Program-made: the position numbers and the translations under genes
The notes under the pieces: model-generated
The model's input: the letters and a program-made list of their open reading frames with translations, nothing else
Told to the model about the DNA's origin: nothing
Database searches by the model: none
From: Deltaproteobacteria bacterium
Lineage (GTDB): Bacteria > Bdellovibrionota_B > Oligoflexia > Oligoflexales > Bog-1112
Direction: 5' to 3'
Length of the DNA: 64,000 bases
Assembly (NCBI GenBank): GCA_016186945.1
Contig: JACPKR010000053.1
Span: 62,001-126,000 of the forward strand
Shown here: positions 8,967-17,251 of the stretch, piece by piece
Position numbering within the stretch: position 1 is the first letter of the stretch
Layout: each line of letters starts with the position of its first letter

Positions 8967-9017
8967 CGCTGGGGGCAAGGAGGTGGTTTGGAGGAAACTG
9001 CGCAGCTGGTTCCTCCA
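8967..9017 (+). repeat. Repeat A, copy 3 (core only)
   Basis: Matches the left part of copy 2 from CGCTGGGGGCAAGG through the end of the hairpin TTCCTCCAA, then diverges. An AATTAG lies shortly before the match in both copies 2 and 3, so the shared block extends a little into the flanks. Located between DUF4143 gene 1 and marC. Confidence 0.85.
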
Positions 9018-9106
9018 ATAGTTCTCCAAGAAGCTCTTGCCGACTGACTCCGAATTTTCTACCGTTGGAAAAGACTATCTGTCTAACTCTAGTGTAGGAA
9101 AACGGT

Positions 9107-9751
9107 ATGTTTCTTAACCTTCTCAGCGATTTTTCGTCCTATTTTGTTTCCGTCTTTGTCGTCGTCGATCCTTTTGCTGTTGTTCCCATTTTCTTAACGA
9201 TCACGGAAAAATATACGCAGCATGATAGGGAGCTGGTCAGTCGAAAGGCGGGGATCATTTCGACTGTCATGCTTCTCGTTTTTGCCTATACAGGGATGGC
9301 GATTTTTAATCTCTTTGGGATTTCTCTCCCTGCTTTTCAAATTGCCGGAGGCATCTTGCTTTTCCTTCTCGGTTGGGCACAACTCAATGCTGCACGCAGA
9401 AGGGTCCGCGCTGAGGAGGAACATGAATCCATGGAAAGAGACGACATCTACATTTTCCCTCTTGCTATGCCGTTGCTTGCCGGCCCGGGGGCTATCTCGA
9501 CGGTCGTCCTCTTGGCAAGTAAAATAGAAAGTTGGCAGGGGTACGCCGTTCTAACGGTCGCTATCCTTATGGCCATGCTTGCAACTTACATGACTTTGCG
9601 GATGGCTCCGCTCCTTCAGAGACTTCTGCATCAGACGGGTTTGAATCTGATCACACGGATCATGGGAGTGCTGCTGACCGCAATTGCCATCCAGTTCATT
9701 ATCAACGGCGTCACCGAGGTCGTTAAGTTGCTGGGCTTTTCTATACCGTAA
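9107..9751 (+). CDS. marC: MarC-family integral membrane protein
   Basis: A 214-residue protein with about six hydrophobic membrane segments. It shows the family features FVVVDPFAVVPIFLTIT at the first helix and the conserved repeat element FPLAMPLLAGPGAISTVVLL in the middle. MarC/YhcE-family proteins are inner-membrane proteins of unknown transport activity; the old link to multiple antibiotic resistance was not supported. The length is normal for the family. The ATG at 9107 begins at the start of the first membrane segment. It is followed 17 bases later by a DASS transporter gene, so the two may form an operon. Confidence 0.9.
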   Translation: MFLNLLSDFSSYFVSVFVVVDPFAVVPIFLTITEKYTQHDRELVSRKAGIISTVMLLVFAYTGMAIFNLFGISLPAFQIAGGILLFLLGWAQLNAARRRVRAEEEHESMERDDIYIFPLAMPLLAGPGAISTVVLLASKIESWQGYAVLTVAILMAMLATYMTLRMAPLLQRLLHQTGLNLITRIMGVLLTAIAIQFIINGVTEVVKLLGFSIP

Positions 9752-9768
9752 TTATAAATGGGAAATAT

Positions 9769-11184
9769 ATGCTGAAGTCTTTGTGGAATCGTTACTTACC
9801 CCTTCTCCTCTCTGTGGGAGTGGGGGTGGGCATTGCCTCGCTGCCGCTTCCTCACGGTCTGGACCAAAAAGCTTGGTATTTATTTGCGATCTTCGTAGCT
9901 GCCATTTTTGGGATTGTGAGTAAGGCTTTAGAGGTTGGGGCTGTTGCACTCTTAGCGTTCGCTGTTGCCACCGTCTCGGGAGTCTTGAGTCTTCCGCAGG
10001 CGTTGAGTGGATTTTCTCAGGCTGTGATCTGGTTGATAGCTGTGGCCTTCCTTATTTCGCGAGCGTTTGTAAAAACGGGACTGGGGAAGAGAATCGCTTA
10101 CCACCTGGTTGTTCTGCTGGGGAAACGGAGTCTTGGTTTAAGTTATGGCTTAGCCATTGCCGACTTGATCCTTGCGCCGGCTATTCCGAGTAACACAGCT
10201 CGCGCGGGGGGCATCTTGTATCCGATTGCGCAATCGTTGGCCCAGAGCTTTGGAAGCGATCCGGAGACGGGGACAGCCAGAAAGATTGGAAGTTTCCTCG
10301 TCAAGAGTGTCTTCCAGTGTAATCTGATTACCAGTGCTATGTTTCTTACCGCTATGGCCGCAAACCCGCTTGCCGTGAAAATGGCCGCCGATTTAGGCGT
10401 TGAGCTGGGGTGGGGTGCATGGGCACTCTATGCGAGTGTTCCGGGACTGCTCAGTCTTGCCGTCATTCCTCTTTTTCTCTACTGGTTCTATCCACCCGAG
10501 CTAAAGCAGACGCCTCATGCCCCAGACTTGGCAAGGAAAGAGCTAGCCCTCATGGGCCCCATGTCCTGGCAGGAATGGGTTATGTTGGGAGTTTTTTTCC
10601 TTCTTTTGACCTTATGGATTGCCGGTTCATACATTGAGTTGAGTCCCACGACGACCGCTTTTTTGGGATTGGCAATTCTAGTGGTCACGGGAGTTCTGAG
10701 CTGGGACGATGTTTTACGAGAAAAAAGCGCTTGGGATGCGCTCATCTGGTTTTCCGTCCTTGTCATGATGGCAGGGTATCTGAATGAATTTGGATTCATC
10801 CCCTGGTTTACTGAGAACATCAAAGTTTACATTCAGGACCTGGACTGGACCCTTGCTTTTCCGGTAATTGCACTCGCCTATTTCTACAGCCACTATTTTT
10901 TTGCAAGCAACACAGCCCATGTAAGTGCCATGTACGGAGCTTTTTTAGCAGTGGGAATCGCCGTGGGCATTTCCCCGTTACTGGTTGCCATCACCCTAGC
11001 GTTCTTTAGCAATCTATTCGCCAGCATGACGCATTATGGAACGGGGCCTGCACCAGTATTATTTGGCTCAGGTTATGTCGAAGTCAAAGCTTGGTGGCTG
11101 CTGGGCCTTGGAATCAGTGTGATCAACATTTTGATATGGCTGGGCCTGGGAGGTCTTTGGTGGCACTTCCTCGGCGTCTGGTAG
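9769..11184 (+). CDS. DASS/SLC13-family dicarboxylate or anion permease
   Basis: A 471-residue inner-membrane transporter with about 12 hydrophobic segments. The two family SNT-type motifs are visible: PAIPSNTARAGGILYPIA near residue 140 and FASNTAHVSAMYGAF near residue 380, together with SMTHYGTGPAPVLFGSGYV near the end. It is closest in pattern to CitT/YbhI and the chloroplast 2-oxoglutarate/malate translocator, which exchange dicarboxylates or tricarboxylates. The exact substrate cannot be read from sequence. The ATG at 9769 follows a weak purine-rich stretch (GGGAAATAT). Confidence 0.92.
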   Translation: MLKSLWNRYLPLLLSVGVGVGIASLPLPHGLDQKAWYLFAIFVAAIFGIVSKALEVGAVALLAFAVATVSGVLSLPQALSGFSQAVIWLIAVAFLISRAFVKTGLGKRIAYHLVVLLGKRSLGLSYGLAIADLILAPAIPSNTARAGGILYPIAQSLAQSFGSDPETGTARKIGSFLVKSVFQCNLITSAMFLTAMAANPLAVKMAADLGVELGWGAWALYASVPGLLSLAVIPLFLYWFYPPELKQTPHAPDLARKELALMGPMSWQEWVMLGVFFLLLTLWIAGSYIELSPTTTAFLGLAILVVTGVLSWDDVLREKSAWDALIWFSVLVMMAGYLNEFGFIPWFTENIKVYIQDLDWTLAFPVIALAYFYSHYFFASNTAHVSAMYGAFLAVGIAVGISPLLVAITLAFFSNLFASMTHYGTGPAPVLFGSGYVEVKAWWLLGLGISVINILIWLGLGGLWWHFLGVW

Positions 11185-11190
11185 TGACTG

Positions 11191-11853
11191 CTAGAATCCG
11201 GAAAATCGCAGGCCCACAACAACACCGCTGAAATTTTTCTTTTCATCACGAGTTACGGTCTCGATAACTCGCTTTTTGTCTGTGATATTATCCGTAAAGG
11301 TAGTCGTGCTTGACATCGAGTAGTTGTAGCCAAGAAGGAGTTCCCCCTCGATCATGGGAATGAAATAGCCAAGCCCGGCTTGAACTTCAAATTTCTTCAT
11401 TTCATTGACGATTTCTTTGTCCTCTGTTTCATTTTCTCTTTTTTCTCCTATCAGGTAGGATATTCCCAAACGCGGACGCCAGTCATATTCCGTGTAGAGA
11501 TACTCAAGATTTACGCCGTCAAGCTTGACTTTATATTTGCTCGCCTCAGTGTGCCCATGATTGAAACCGCGAATCAGATACCCAATCGCAATGGAGTGCT
11601 CTGAGAACCTTAGCGCCTGAATCCCGAACTGAAAATTCAGAAGCGTGTTCGTTCCCTCGAATTCATCCGTAACATGAGCAGACAGTTCCCCATAGACGGG
11701 GGAATGGATGCCGTTCCTGATCAGGTAATTGTAAGGGTCTGCAATGGTCGCGTGCGTCAGACCCGGAACCAGACAGACGGCTAAAACAAAAAAAGTCAAA
11801 ACAAACTTTAGAAATCGCCAGCGTATTACCGTGACTTGTTTCACTCGGACCAT
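11191..11853 (-). CDS. Predicted outer-membrane beta-barrel protein
   Basis: A 220-residue protein not assigned to a named family. It has a long signal peptide (about residues 1-36, cleavage near THA-TIA), then alternating polar and aromatic strands (for example FQFGIQALRF, IAIGYLIRGF, FEVQAGLGYFIP, ELLLGYNYSM), and ends in Phe (VVGLRFSGF), the usual C-terminal signature of outer-membrane barrels. GAGG lies 7 bases before the ATG. A small barrel of about eight strands is the likely fold. It is convergent with the DASS gene, with only six bases between stops. Confidence 0.75.
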   Translation of the reverse strand: MVRVKQVTVIRWRFLKFVLTFFVLAVCLVPGLTHATIADPYNYLIRNGIHSPVYGELSAHVTDEFEGTNTLLNFQFGIQALRFSEHSIAIGYLIRGFNHGHTEASKYKVKLDGVNLEYLYTEYDWRPRLGISYLIGEKRENETEDKEIVNEMKKFEVQAGLGYFIPMIEGELLLGYNYSMSSTTTFTDNITDKKRVIETVTRDEKKNFSGVVVGLRFSGF

Positions 11854-11909
11854 CTCGTTACCTCACCCGTTCCGTGTGACCAAACAAAGGCATTGCCGCC
11901 TCCTTTTAC

Positions 11910-12014
11910 TATAGTATTCAATATAATCAATTTGGGGAAAAACTTTTTGAAAAAAGTTATTTCCCCAAGCCCCTTTTCAAAAACTTCAATATCTAAAGTT
12001 TTTTTGGGGGGGTA
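11910..12014 (+). repeat. Repeat B, copy 1 (truncated at right end)
   Basis: Starts with the terminal motif TATAGTATTCAATATAATC and matches repeat B for about 105 bases through the hairpin CAAAAACTTC...AAAGTTTTTTTGGGGG, then breaks off. It lies between the divergently transcribed beta-barrel and PurM-like genes and ends 19 bases before the latter's start codon, so it replaces much of their shared promoter region. Confidence 0.85.
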
Positions 12015-12033
12015 ACTAGCCGCGGGAAAAAAT

Positions 12034-13152
12034 ATGCTAGACCACGTTGATTACACAAGTCTGGACCGGGCAAAGCAGGAGTTTATTGCAGCGAGCAGGA
12101 GAACCTTGCGTTTTGCCGAGGCATTCGGGTTTGTCGTAAATCCCGATTTGGGAGCAAGTGCGAATATTTTCTCCCTCGACCTTCGCCCTTTCCTGAAAGT
12201 GGGGGCTGAGCACCTGCATGTCTGCTTGTTGCCTGAAGGATTAGGAACAGCGGATGACGCAAGGCCGGATGACCTTGCCCCGGACGAAGAACTTCAGTTC
12301 TGGCACAACATTGGTGTTAAGACGGTCTCGTGTTTGACGAACGATGCTGCTTCGTCCGGCATGCAGACCATTCTTCTTGGCCTTTACCTTCCCAGCAGTA
12401 CGCCCGAACGACTTTTCCATCCGGTCTTCATGAAAGGATTCCTGGACGGTTTCGTCGACGCTTGCAGGAAAGTAGCTTGTGTCTATATCGCGGGGGAAAC
12501 ACCGCAACTGACGGGAAAGCTCGTAGAAGACAAACTCGACATCGCAGGCGCACTCTTCGGCCTCATCCCGCCTGGGAAAACTCCCATCACGGGTGAACGA
12601 TTAGACGCTGGTCATCACATCGTTTTCGTCGAAAGTTCAGGCACTCATGAAAATGGTTTTACCACCCTTCGAAAGATGGCGCGAGACCTGCCCCAGGGCT
12701 ACCGCACTCGATTCCCGTCGGGTCAGGAGTTCTGGCAAGCCATCAATGTCCCAGGCCACCTGTATACGGGGCTGATTCAAGAACTCATGTCGGTCATTGC
12801 CCCCGTCAAAGTTGAACCCATCACCGGACACGGTTGGTTGAAACTTATGCGCTCCAGGAAAAACTTGCGTTATGTAATCGAAGATTGCCTCCCCGTCCCA
12901 GAACTCTTCTCGTTCCTACAAAAGCAATTCAAGATCAGCACCCAAGAGATGCTCACGATCTTCAACTATGGAGTGGGTCTCGCCATTTATACAGACTCTC
13001 TGTCCGATGCTGAAGTGGCCGTCAAGAAAGCGAGAGACTTAGGCTACCAAGCTTGTATTGCTGGTAAAATTGAAGCGAGTTCACGTAGGGAATTACTTGT
13101 CAAACCTTGGGGTATACACCTGGAAGGAGATAGCTTCGGCCTCGTTCAATGA
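12034..13152 (+). CDS. PurM-like (AIR synthase family) protein
   Basis: A 372-residue homologue of phosphoribosylformylglycinamidine cyclo-ligase (PurM, fifth step of purine synthesis). The PurM pattern is followed: GETPQLTGKL...LDIAGALFG (compare GGETAEMPG...DLAGFAVG), ESSGTHENGFTTLRK (compare SSGLHSNGYSLVRK), and EMLTIFNYGVGLAI (compare EMxRTFNMGVGM). Several residues differ from canonical PurM: GGETAEMPG becomes AGETPQLTG, GGGL becomes GHGW, and the N-terminal DAGV-type nucleotide loop is reduced to DLGAS. It could be a divergent true PurM or a paralogue. No other purine genes are near. The ATG has a poor ribosome binding site and directly follows truncated repeat B. Confidence 0.75.
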   Translation: MLDHVDYTSLDRAKQEFIAASRRTLRFAEAFGFVVNPDLGASANIFSLDLRPFLKVGAEHLHVCLLPEGLGTADDARPDDLAPDEELQFWHNIGVKTVSCLTNDAASSGMQTILLGLYLPSSTPERLFHPVFMKGFLDGFVDACRKVACVYIAGETPQLTGKLVEDKLDIAGALFGLIPPGKTPITGERLDAGHHIVFVESSGTHENGFTTLRKMARDLPQGYRTRFPSGQEFWQAINVPGHLYTGLIQELMSVIAPVKVEPITGHGWLKLMRSRKNLRYVIEDCLPVPELFSFLQKQFKISTQEMLTIFNYGVGLAIYTDSLSDAEVAVKKARDLGYQACIAGKIEASSRRELLVKPWGIHLEGDSFGLVQ

Positions 13153-13250
13153 CCGGCACTTTTGCCGCAAACAGTCCTAAGAAATTTTGGCCTATTACGA
13201 GGAAGTTTCTAACGAGGATAAAATAGAGTCGGAGAGAGACTCTCAAGAGT

Positions 13251-13327
13251 GGAGCGGGAAAAGGGATTCGAACCCTCGACCTTCGCGATGGCAACGCGAC
13301 GCTCTAGCCAACTGAGCTACTCCCGCA
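13251..13327 (-). tRNA. tRNA-Gly (anticodon GCC)
   Basis: Read on the minus strand, the acceptor GCGGGAG pairs with TTCCCGC. A D-arm starting GCTC, the anticodon stem GTCGC/GCGAA-type with loop TTGCCAT, and the T-arm GAGGG-TTCGAAT-CCCTT are all present. The terminal CCA is encoded (bases 13253-13251). The complement of the anticodon is at 13291-13293. Confidence 0.95.
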
Positions 13328-13378
13328 ATACCTAAAGATCATCGTTTAGAAAGATTAGGCTGGAGTGTCAATAATTAA

Positions 13379-13990
13379 ATGAAGGCTAAGTTGCTGGAAA
13401 CTTTGATAGCTCCGCTCCGAAAGCTTTTCCGGCTTTCCCAAGGGGGGTTCTCATGGATGCGGCGGGGGGCAAAAAATTCCTCGTCACAATCGAACCCACT
13501 ATTTACGCGGCGCAAGATTCGCTACCCCGCTGCAAGGGAACTTATCGGACCACGAGAGATGATGGGTTACGAACTTGTCGGTACGCGAGAAAGAACGGAG
13601 GAAGCGTTTCTCGCCATACGAAGTCAGGTCCTAAGACGTTGCCGGGCGTTCAACCAGGAGCATCCGGGCTTACCGGCTTTCTTTATCGAGACCGGTCTCA
13701 TCGACCCCGGGCGACGCTATTTTTATGTCAAGCCGAAAAACGCCCCTGGGTGGTTGGTAGAGGAGTCCACAAGCGGCTGGGTGGTCTCCCGAAGCGAGAA
13801 GATTGTCGGGCAGGACCTCTTCCTTCGTAAGGGCGAGGCGTGGGACATCGCCTCCCTATTTCAGAAGGGAACGCTGCCCCGCCCGCGTGTTTCTTCCTCT
13901 TTGACTCGTGATCAGATCATAAGCCTGGCGCTTTACGGTCGCATCTTGGAACGAGCGATCCTGGAAAGCGTCCAAGGAGGCAGGCAGTGA
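13379..13990 (+). CDS. Hypothetical basic protein
   Basis: A 203-residue protein that I do not recognise. The first ~50 residues are basic and Ser/Arg-rich without a convincing signal peptide. The rest looks like a compact soluble domain (FFIETGLIDPGRRYFYVKP, GWVVSRSEKIVGQDLFLRKGEAWDIASLF). It starts at ATG 13379, with a weak upstream site. The next gene's GTG overlaps its stop (GTGA) and that gene's ribosome binding site AAGGAGG lies inside this reading frame, so the two are translationally coupled. Its function may relate to the envelope proteins that follow, but that is only context. Confidence 0.7.
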   Translation: MKAKLLETLIAPLRKLFRLSQGGFSWMRRGAKNSSSQSNPLFTRRKIRYPAARELIGPREMMGYELVGTRERTEEAFLAIRSQVLRRCRAFNQEHPGLPAFFIETGLIDPGRRYFYVKPKNAPGWLVEESTSGWVVSRSEKIVGQDLFLRKGEAWDIASLFQKGTLPRPRVSSSLTRDQIISLALYGRILERAILESVQGGRQ

Positions 13991-14601
13991 AACGACTTTT
14001 GCTAGCTCTAAGCTTCTGCCTCTTGGCGGATGTAGCGTACGGAGGGCTTCTGCTGGTCGCTTCCTTTGGCGCCGGCACCTTCACCTTCCGTCCGGAGAAT
14101 GACGAGAAGACACCGACCTACCTAGGTTACACGCCATCCCTAACGGCGGGGTATTCTCTCCTTCAGTCAGTGGATTTGGCGTTGTTCGCTTCCTATACAC
14201 CGGCCGGTTTTAAGAAGTTTGTCACGTTTCACGAACATGGAGCATTGGTTTTCTACGGTGTACAGGTATCCGGTAGGATCGAGGATATCGTTTTAGGTGC
14301 GCGCGCGGGTCGGGGAAAATATTCCCTCTATCGCATCTCTGAACCTGAACAGGAATTACCAGGACACTACTTGGGTCCAGGTTTCGGAATTTTCCTGGGC
14401 ACTAATATTAAAATCACCAGGCGGCATTTTTTCCAGGTCACCGTTGATTTCAACCAATTCGTTCTCAGACCCCTCTCCGAGCCGCTAGATGGAGGAACAG
14501 GGATTCGCAAGATGGATCAAGTGATGTTAACGTTGAGTTATGCATTTAACGAGTTTGTAAATTACCTAATTGAGGATAGTCTATTTGACAGTGTCTTTTA
14601 A
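13987..14601 (+). CDS. Predicted exported beta-barrel or outer-membrane protein
   Basis: A 204-residue protein with a clear signal peptide (MKRLLLALSFCLLADVAYG) and a body of short alternating strands (LLLVASFGAGTFTFRP, SVDLALFASYTP, IVLGARAGRGKYSLYRI, HFFQVTVDFNQFVLRP). It ends in Phe (LFDSVF), as barrel proteins do. No named family recognised. The GTG start overlaps the upstream stop, with AAGGAGG at 13974-13980. The exbB ribosome binding site begins right at its stop codon, so it is probably cotranscribed with exbB and exbD. Confidence 0.7.
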   Translation: MKRLLLALSFCLLADVAYGGLLLVASFGAGTFTFRPENDEKTPTYLGYTPSLTAGYSLLQSVDLALFASYTPAGFKKFVTFHEHGALVFYGVQVSGRIEDIVLGARAGRGKYSLYRISEPEQELPGHYLGPGFGIFLGTNIKITRRHFFQVTVDFNQFVLRPLSEPLDGGTGIRKMDQVMLTLSYAFNEFVNYLIEDSLFDSVF

Positions 14602-14614
14602 GGGGGAGTTTTCT

Positions 14615-15247
14615 ATGGAATCACAACCGTTCAACCTGATCGACTCGCTGCTGAGTTTAACTTTGATTGGGGCAGAGTGGGTGTTGTGGCTCTTGCTGGC
14701 TTTAAGTGTTCTTTCAGTTGCCATTATCATAGAACGGATCCTGTTCTTTACGAAACTGCGGACCAATTTCGCGCTATTCAGTCAAGGTTTGTCCGATGCC
14801 TTGCGCCAGGACGATTATGAAAAGGCGGAGCGAATGTGTGAGGACAACAACGCTCTCGTCTCTAAGGTGACACGCATGGGGTTGAAGAACAGAGCGAGGA
14901 GCATAACAGCTTTCCAGGGAAGTATGGAAGGTTTGGTGGTGGGCGAGAGGACAAAGCTTGAGCGTGGTCTGGTGGTGTTGGGAACCTTAGGCAACAATGC
15001 GCCTTTCATTGGATTATTTGGGACGGTGATTGGAATTATCAAGGCGTTTCATGATTTGGCGTCGAATCCTCAGGGGGGACCTTCCGTCGTGATGGCAGGA
15101 ATTTCCGAAGCTCTGGTGGCGACCGCCGTCGGGCTTCTTGTCGCCATTCCGGCAGTGATCGCATTCAACGCGTTTACGAGGGTAGTGAAAAACCACGTGG
15201 CTAACGCGCAGTCCGTCATTAAGTTGATGGTCACCTTTCATCATTAG
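14615..15247 (+). CDS. exbB: MotA/TolQ/ExbB-family proton channel protein
   Basis: A 210-residue inner-membrane protein with three membrane segments: one near residues 20-45 (WVLWLLLALSVLSVAII) and two in the conserved C-terminal part, LGTLGNNAPFIGLFGTVIGI and VATAVGLLVAIPAVIAFNAF. The GLFGTVIGI motif is the family hallmark. ExbB forms a pentamer around an ExbD dimer and converts proton-motive force into movement of TonB-like or other partners. The ATG at 14615 is chosen because AGGGGGAG (14601-14608) lies 6 bases upstream. The exbD gene follows 8 bases later. No tonB-like gene is seen nearby. Confidence 0.93.
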   Translation: MESQPFNLIDSLLSLTLIGAEWVLWLLLALSVLSVAIIIERILFFTKLRTNFALFSQGLSDALRQDDYEKAERMCEDNNALVSKVTRMGLKNRARSITAFQGSMEGLVVGERTKLERGLVVLGTLGNNAPFIGLFGTVIGIIKAFHDLASNPQGGPSVVMAGISEALVATAVGLLVAIPAVIAFNAFTRVVKNHVANAQSVIKLMVTFHH

Positions 15248-15255
15248 AGGCTCGC

Positions 15256-15681
15256 ATGGCAGATCTTTCACTAGAAGAAGACGAAGAGATAACTGGCATC
15301 AACGTTACGCCCCTTGTGGATGTAATGTTAGTGCTTCTCATCATCTTCATGGCAACTACAACTTACATCGTTCACCAGTCGATCAAGGTGTCGCTTCCTC
15401 AGGCGGATACGGGGTCGAGCACGTTTGTGAAGAAGAACCTGTCCTTTCTTCTCGATCAATCAGCCGCTCTTTATGCGGATGGTAAGCCGATATTATTCGA
15501 TCAGGTGCGTGAATATATCGACAACGAACGAAAGGCTGCGGAGAAAGAGTCGCGTTCTTTACAGGCTCTGATCTCGGCCGATAAGGACACACCGCATGGT
15601 GCGGTCATCAAACTCATTGATGAGGTGAGGAAAAACGGTATAAAAGACTTTGCGATCCACGTTGAATCTTCCGCAAAATAA
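15256..15681 (+). CDS. exbD: ExbD/TolR-family protein
   Basis: A 141-residue partner of the preceding ExbB-like protein. A single membrane helix (about residues 19-40) carries the essential proton-accepting Asp22 in TPLVDVMLVLLIIFM. The rest is the small periplasmic domain, ending DFAIHVESSAK. This is the standard ExbD/TolR layout and length. The ATG at 15256 follows GAGGCTCGC. The gene forms an operon with exbB, and the gshA start lies 12 bases after its stop. Confidence 0.93.
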   Translation: MADLSLEEDEEITGINVTPLVDVMLVLLIIFMATTTYIVHQSIKVSLPQADTGSSTFVKKNLSFLLDQSAALYADGKPILFDQVREYIDNERKAAEKESRSLQALISADKDTPHGAVIKLIDEVRKNGIKDFAIHVESSAK

Positions 15682-15693
15682 AAGGGCATCTGC

Positions 15694-17127
15694 TTGGCTC
15701 TTAAAGGAAACAAGGAGCATCTTACGGTCGAGGCCTGCTACGAGTATTTGGAGCAGTACGTTTTCACTTTACGCTCTTCTCAGCACCAGAAAAGACATCC
15801 TGACTGGCCAGGTCAGGTTGGTATAGAAATCGAAATGTTACCCGTCGTAGTGGATCGGGCATCGTACCCTCGTTTTCCCGAGTCTCCCCCGTTCCTGCAC
15901 AGGGAAGTTTCCACATGCCTGAAAAAATTAAGTGCGAAAAACAATTGGGAGCTGATGGAAGAGGAGACCGGTCGCGGAGAGCGCTTTCTGAGTTTAATTC
16001 GCTTGATGATCGGCGAGACGATCACTTTTGAGCCGGGTGGACAACTTGAATATTCCTCGCAACCTTTCCCCTGTTTGCAGGACGTATTACAGCGAGTGGA
16101 TGATCTTCAACGCGAAATCGAGAGCGTCTTGCAACCGTGCGGTATCCAGCTTGTGCAGATGGGTATGAACCCCTGGCACACGGTGGATGAGATCGGGTTA
16201 CAGATGCCAAAGAAGCGCTACCTGGCTATGGACCAGTACTTTCCCTCTCATTGGGGGCTGAGGATGATGAGACAGACTTGTTCCATCCAGGTATGTCTCG
16301 ATTTTGGGAACGATGAGACCGCGCTTGCAAAGCGATTCCTCGCAGCCCAATTACTCTCCCCTGTCGGAGCCGCTCTGTTTGCCAACTCCCCGTGTATGGA
16401 TCGACAGGTAAATGATCGGCAATCGAATAGGGTGGAAGTCTGGCAAAACCTTGATGCCAAACGAACGGGCCTGATTGGCGTCCGCGCCCTTGCTGACAAG
16501 TTGGATAAAAAAACATGTGTTGAACAATATCTTGCTTTCGCCTTGGCCTGTCCCGTGGTGTTTGTAACGGACCTTGCTTATAAGGTTCCCCAACCGCGTC
16601 ATTCGATGCGGGAGTGGATCACGAACGGGATCGACGGAGTTTTTCCAAGCCTGCAAGATTTCATTGTCCACCTTTCCTTGCTGTTTCCCGAGGTGCGTTG
16701 CCGAGGGTATATGGAAATTCGCAGTATTGATTGTCAAGCCAGGCCCTGGCAGTTTGCCCCCGTAGGTTTCTATATCGGCCTTTTGTATGACCAGAATAAC
16801 CTGGATTTTGTGCTCGATCTCATGGTGCCACAGATACCTTCCCTCGATCACCTCAATGCCGAGGCAAAATTCGGCCTGCGGGATGAGACGTTGAAAACGC
16901 TTGCCTCTCGACTCATGGAACGGTCTGTCGAAGGGTTGGAAAGGTTGCGAGAAGCTTTCACCGGTGCGGGAAGCTCACAGACACTGAGGCGTTTCCATTC
17001 CCACTTTACGGAAAAGGGACGGACCCCTGCGCAAGATTTAACCGACCTCTTGAAGAAAAAGACCCAGGCTTTTCCTACTTTGAAAGATTTGAAGGAACTA
17101 AACAATCGTTGGGAAGCTGTCATATAG
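15694..17127 (+). CDS. gshA: Glutamate-cysteine ligase, plant/proteobacterial type (GCS2 family)
   Basis: Makes gamma-glutamylcysteine from Glu, Cys and ATP, the first step of glutathione synthesis. The 477-residue protein follows the GCS2 pattern: VGIEIEMLPV near the N-terminus, ETITFEPGGQLEYSSQPF (the substrate-site motif, compare SLEPGGQFELSG), VQMGMNPW, and KRYLAMDQYFPSHWGLRMM followed by a Cys- and Gln-containing segment. The start is TTG 15694, preceded by AAAAGGG. Its stop TAG (17125-17127) lies within the terminal TATAG of repeat B copy 2, so the last residues may have been set by that insertion. No gshB is in the window. Confidence 0.9.
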   Translation: MALKGNKEHLTVEACYEYLEQYVFTLRSSQHQKRHPDWPGQVGIEIEMLPVVVDRASYPRFPESPPFLHREVSTCLKKLSAKNNWELMEEETGRGERFLSLIRLMIGETITFEPGGQLEYSSQPFPCLQDVLQRVDDLQREIESVLQPCGIQLVQMGMNPWHTVDEIGLQMPKKRYLAMDQYFPSHWGLRMMRQTCSIQVCLDFGNDETALAKRFLAAQLLSPVGAALFANSPCMDRQVNDRQSNRVEVWQNLDAKRTGLIGVRALADKLDKKTCVEQYLAFALACPVVFVTDLAYKVPQPRHSMREWITNGIDGVFPSLQDFIVHLSLLFPEVRCRGYMEIRSIDCQARPWQFAPVGFYIGLLYDQNNLDFVLDLMVPQIPSLDHLNAEAKFGLRDETLKTLASRLMERSVEGLERLREAFTGAGSSQTLRRFHSHFTEKGRTPAQDLTDLLKKKTQAFPTLKDLKELNNRWEAVI

Positions 17128-17226
17128 TCTTTGGGAAAAAGAATTTGTGGAGAGGACCTTTTTTGAAAAAAAGTTCCCCTCCACGCCTCCCCCCAAAAAA
17201 CTTTAGATACTGAAGTGTTTGAAAAG
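17123..17226 (-). repeat. Repeat B, copy 2 (truncated)
   Basis: Starts with the terminal TATAGTCTTTGGGAAAAAG and matches repeat B copy 3 through the large hairpin (arms GTGGAGAGG and CCCCTCCAC) to GTTTGAAAAG, where it breaks off. The first bases supply the TAG stop of gshA. The truncated right edge is 26 bases from the ATG of the glutamate dehydrogenase gene. Confidence 0.85.
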
Positions 17227-17251
17227 AAAAAAAGCACGGAGAGAATCTGAA

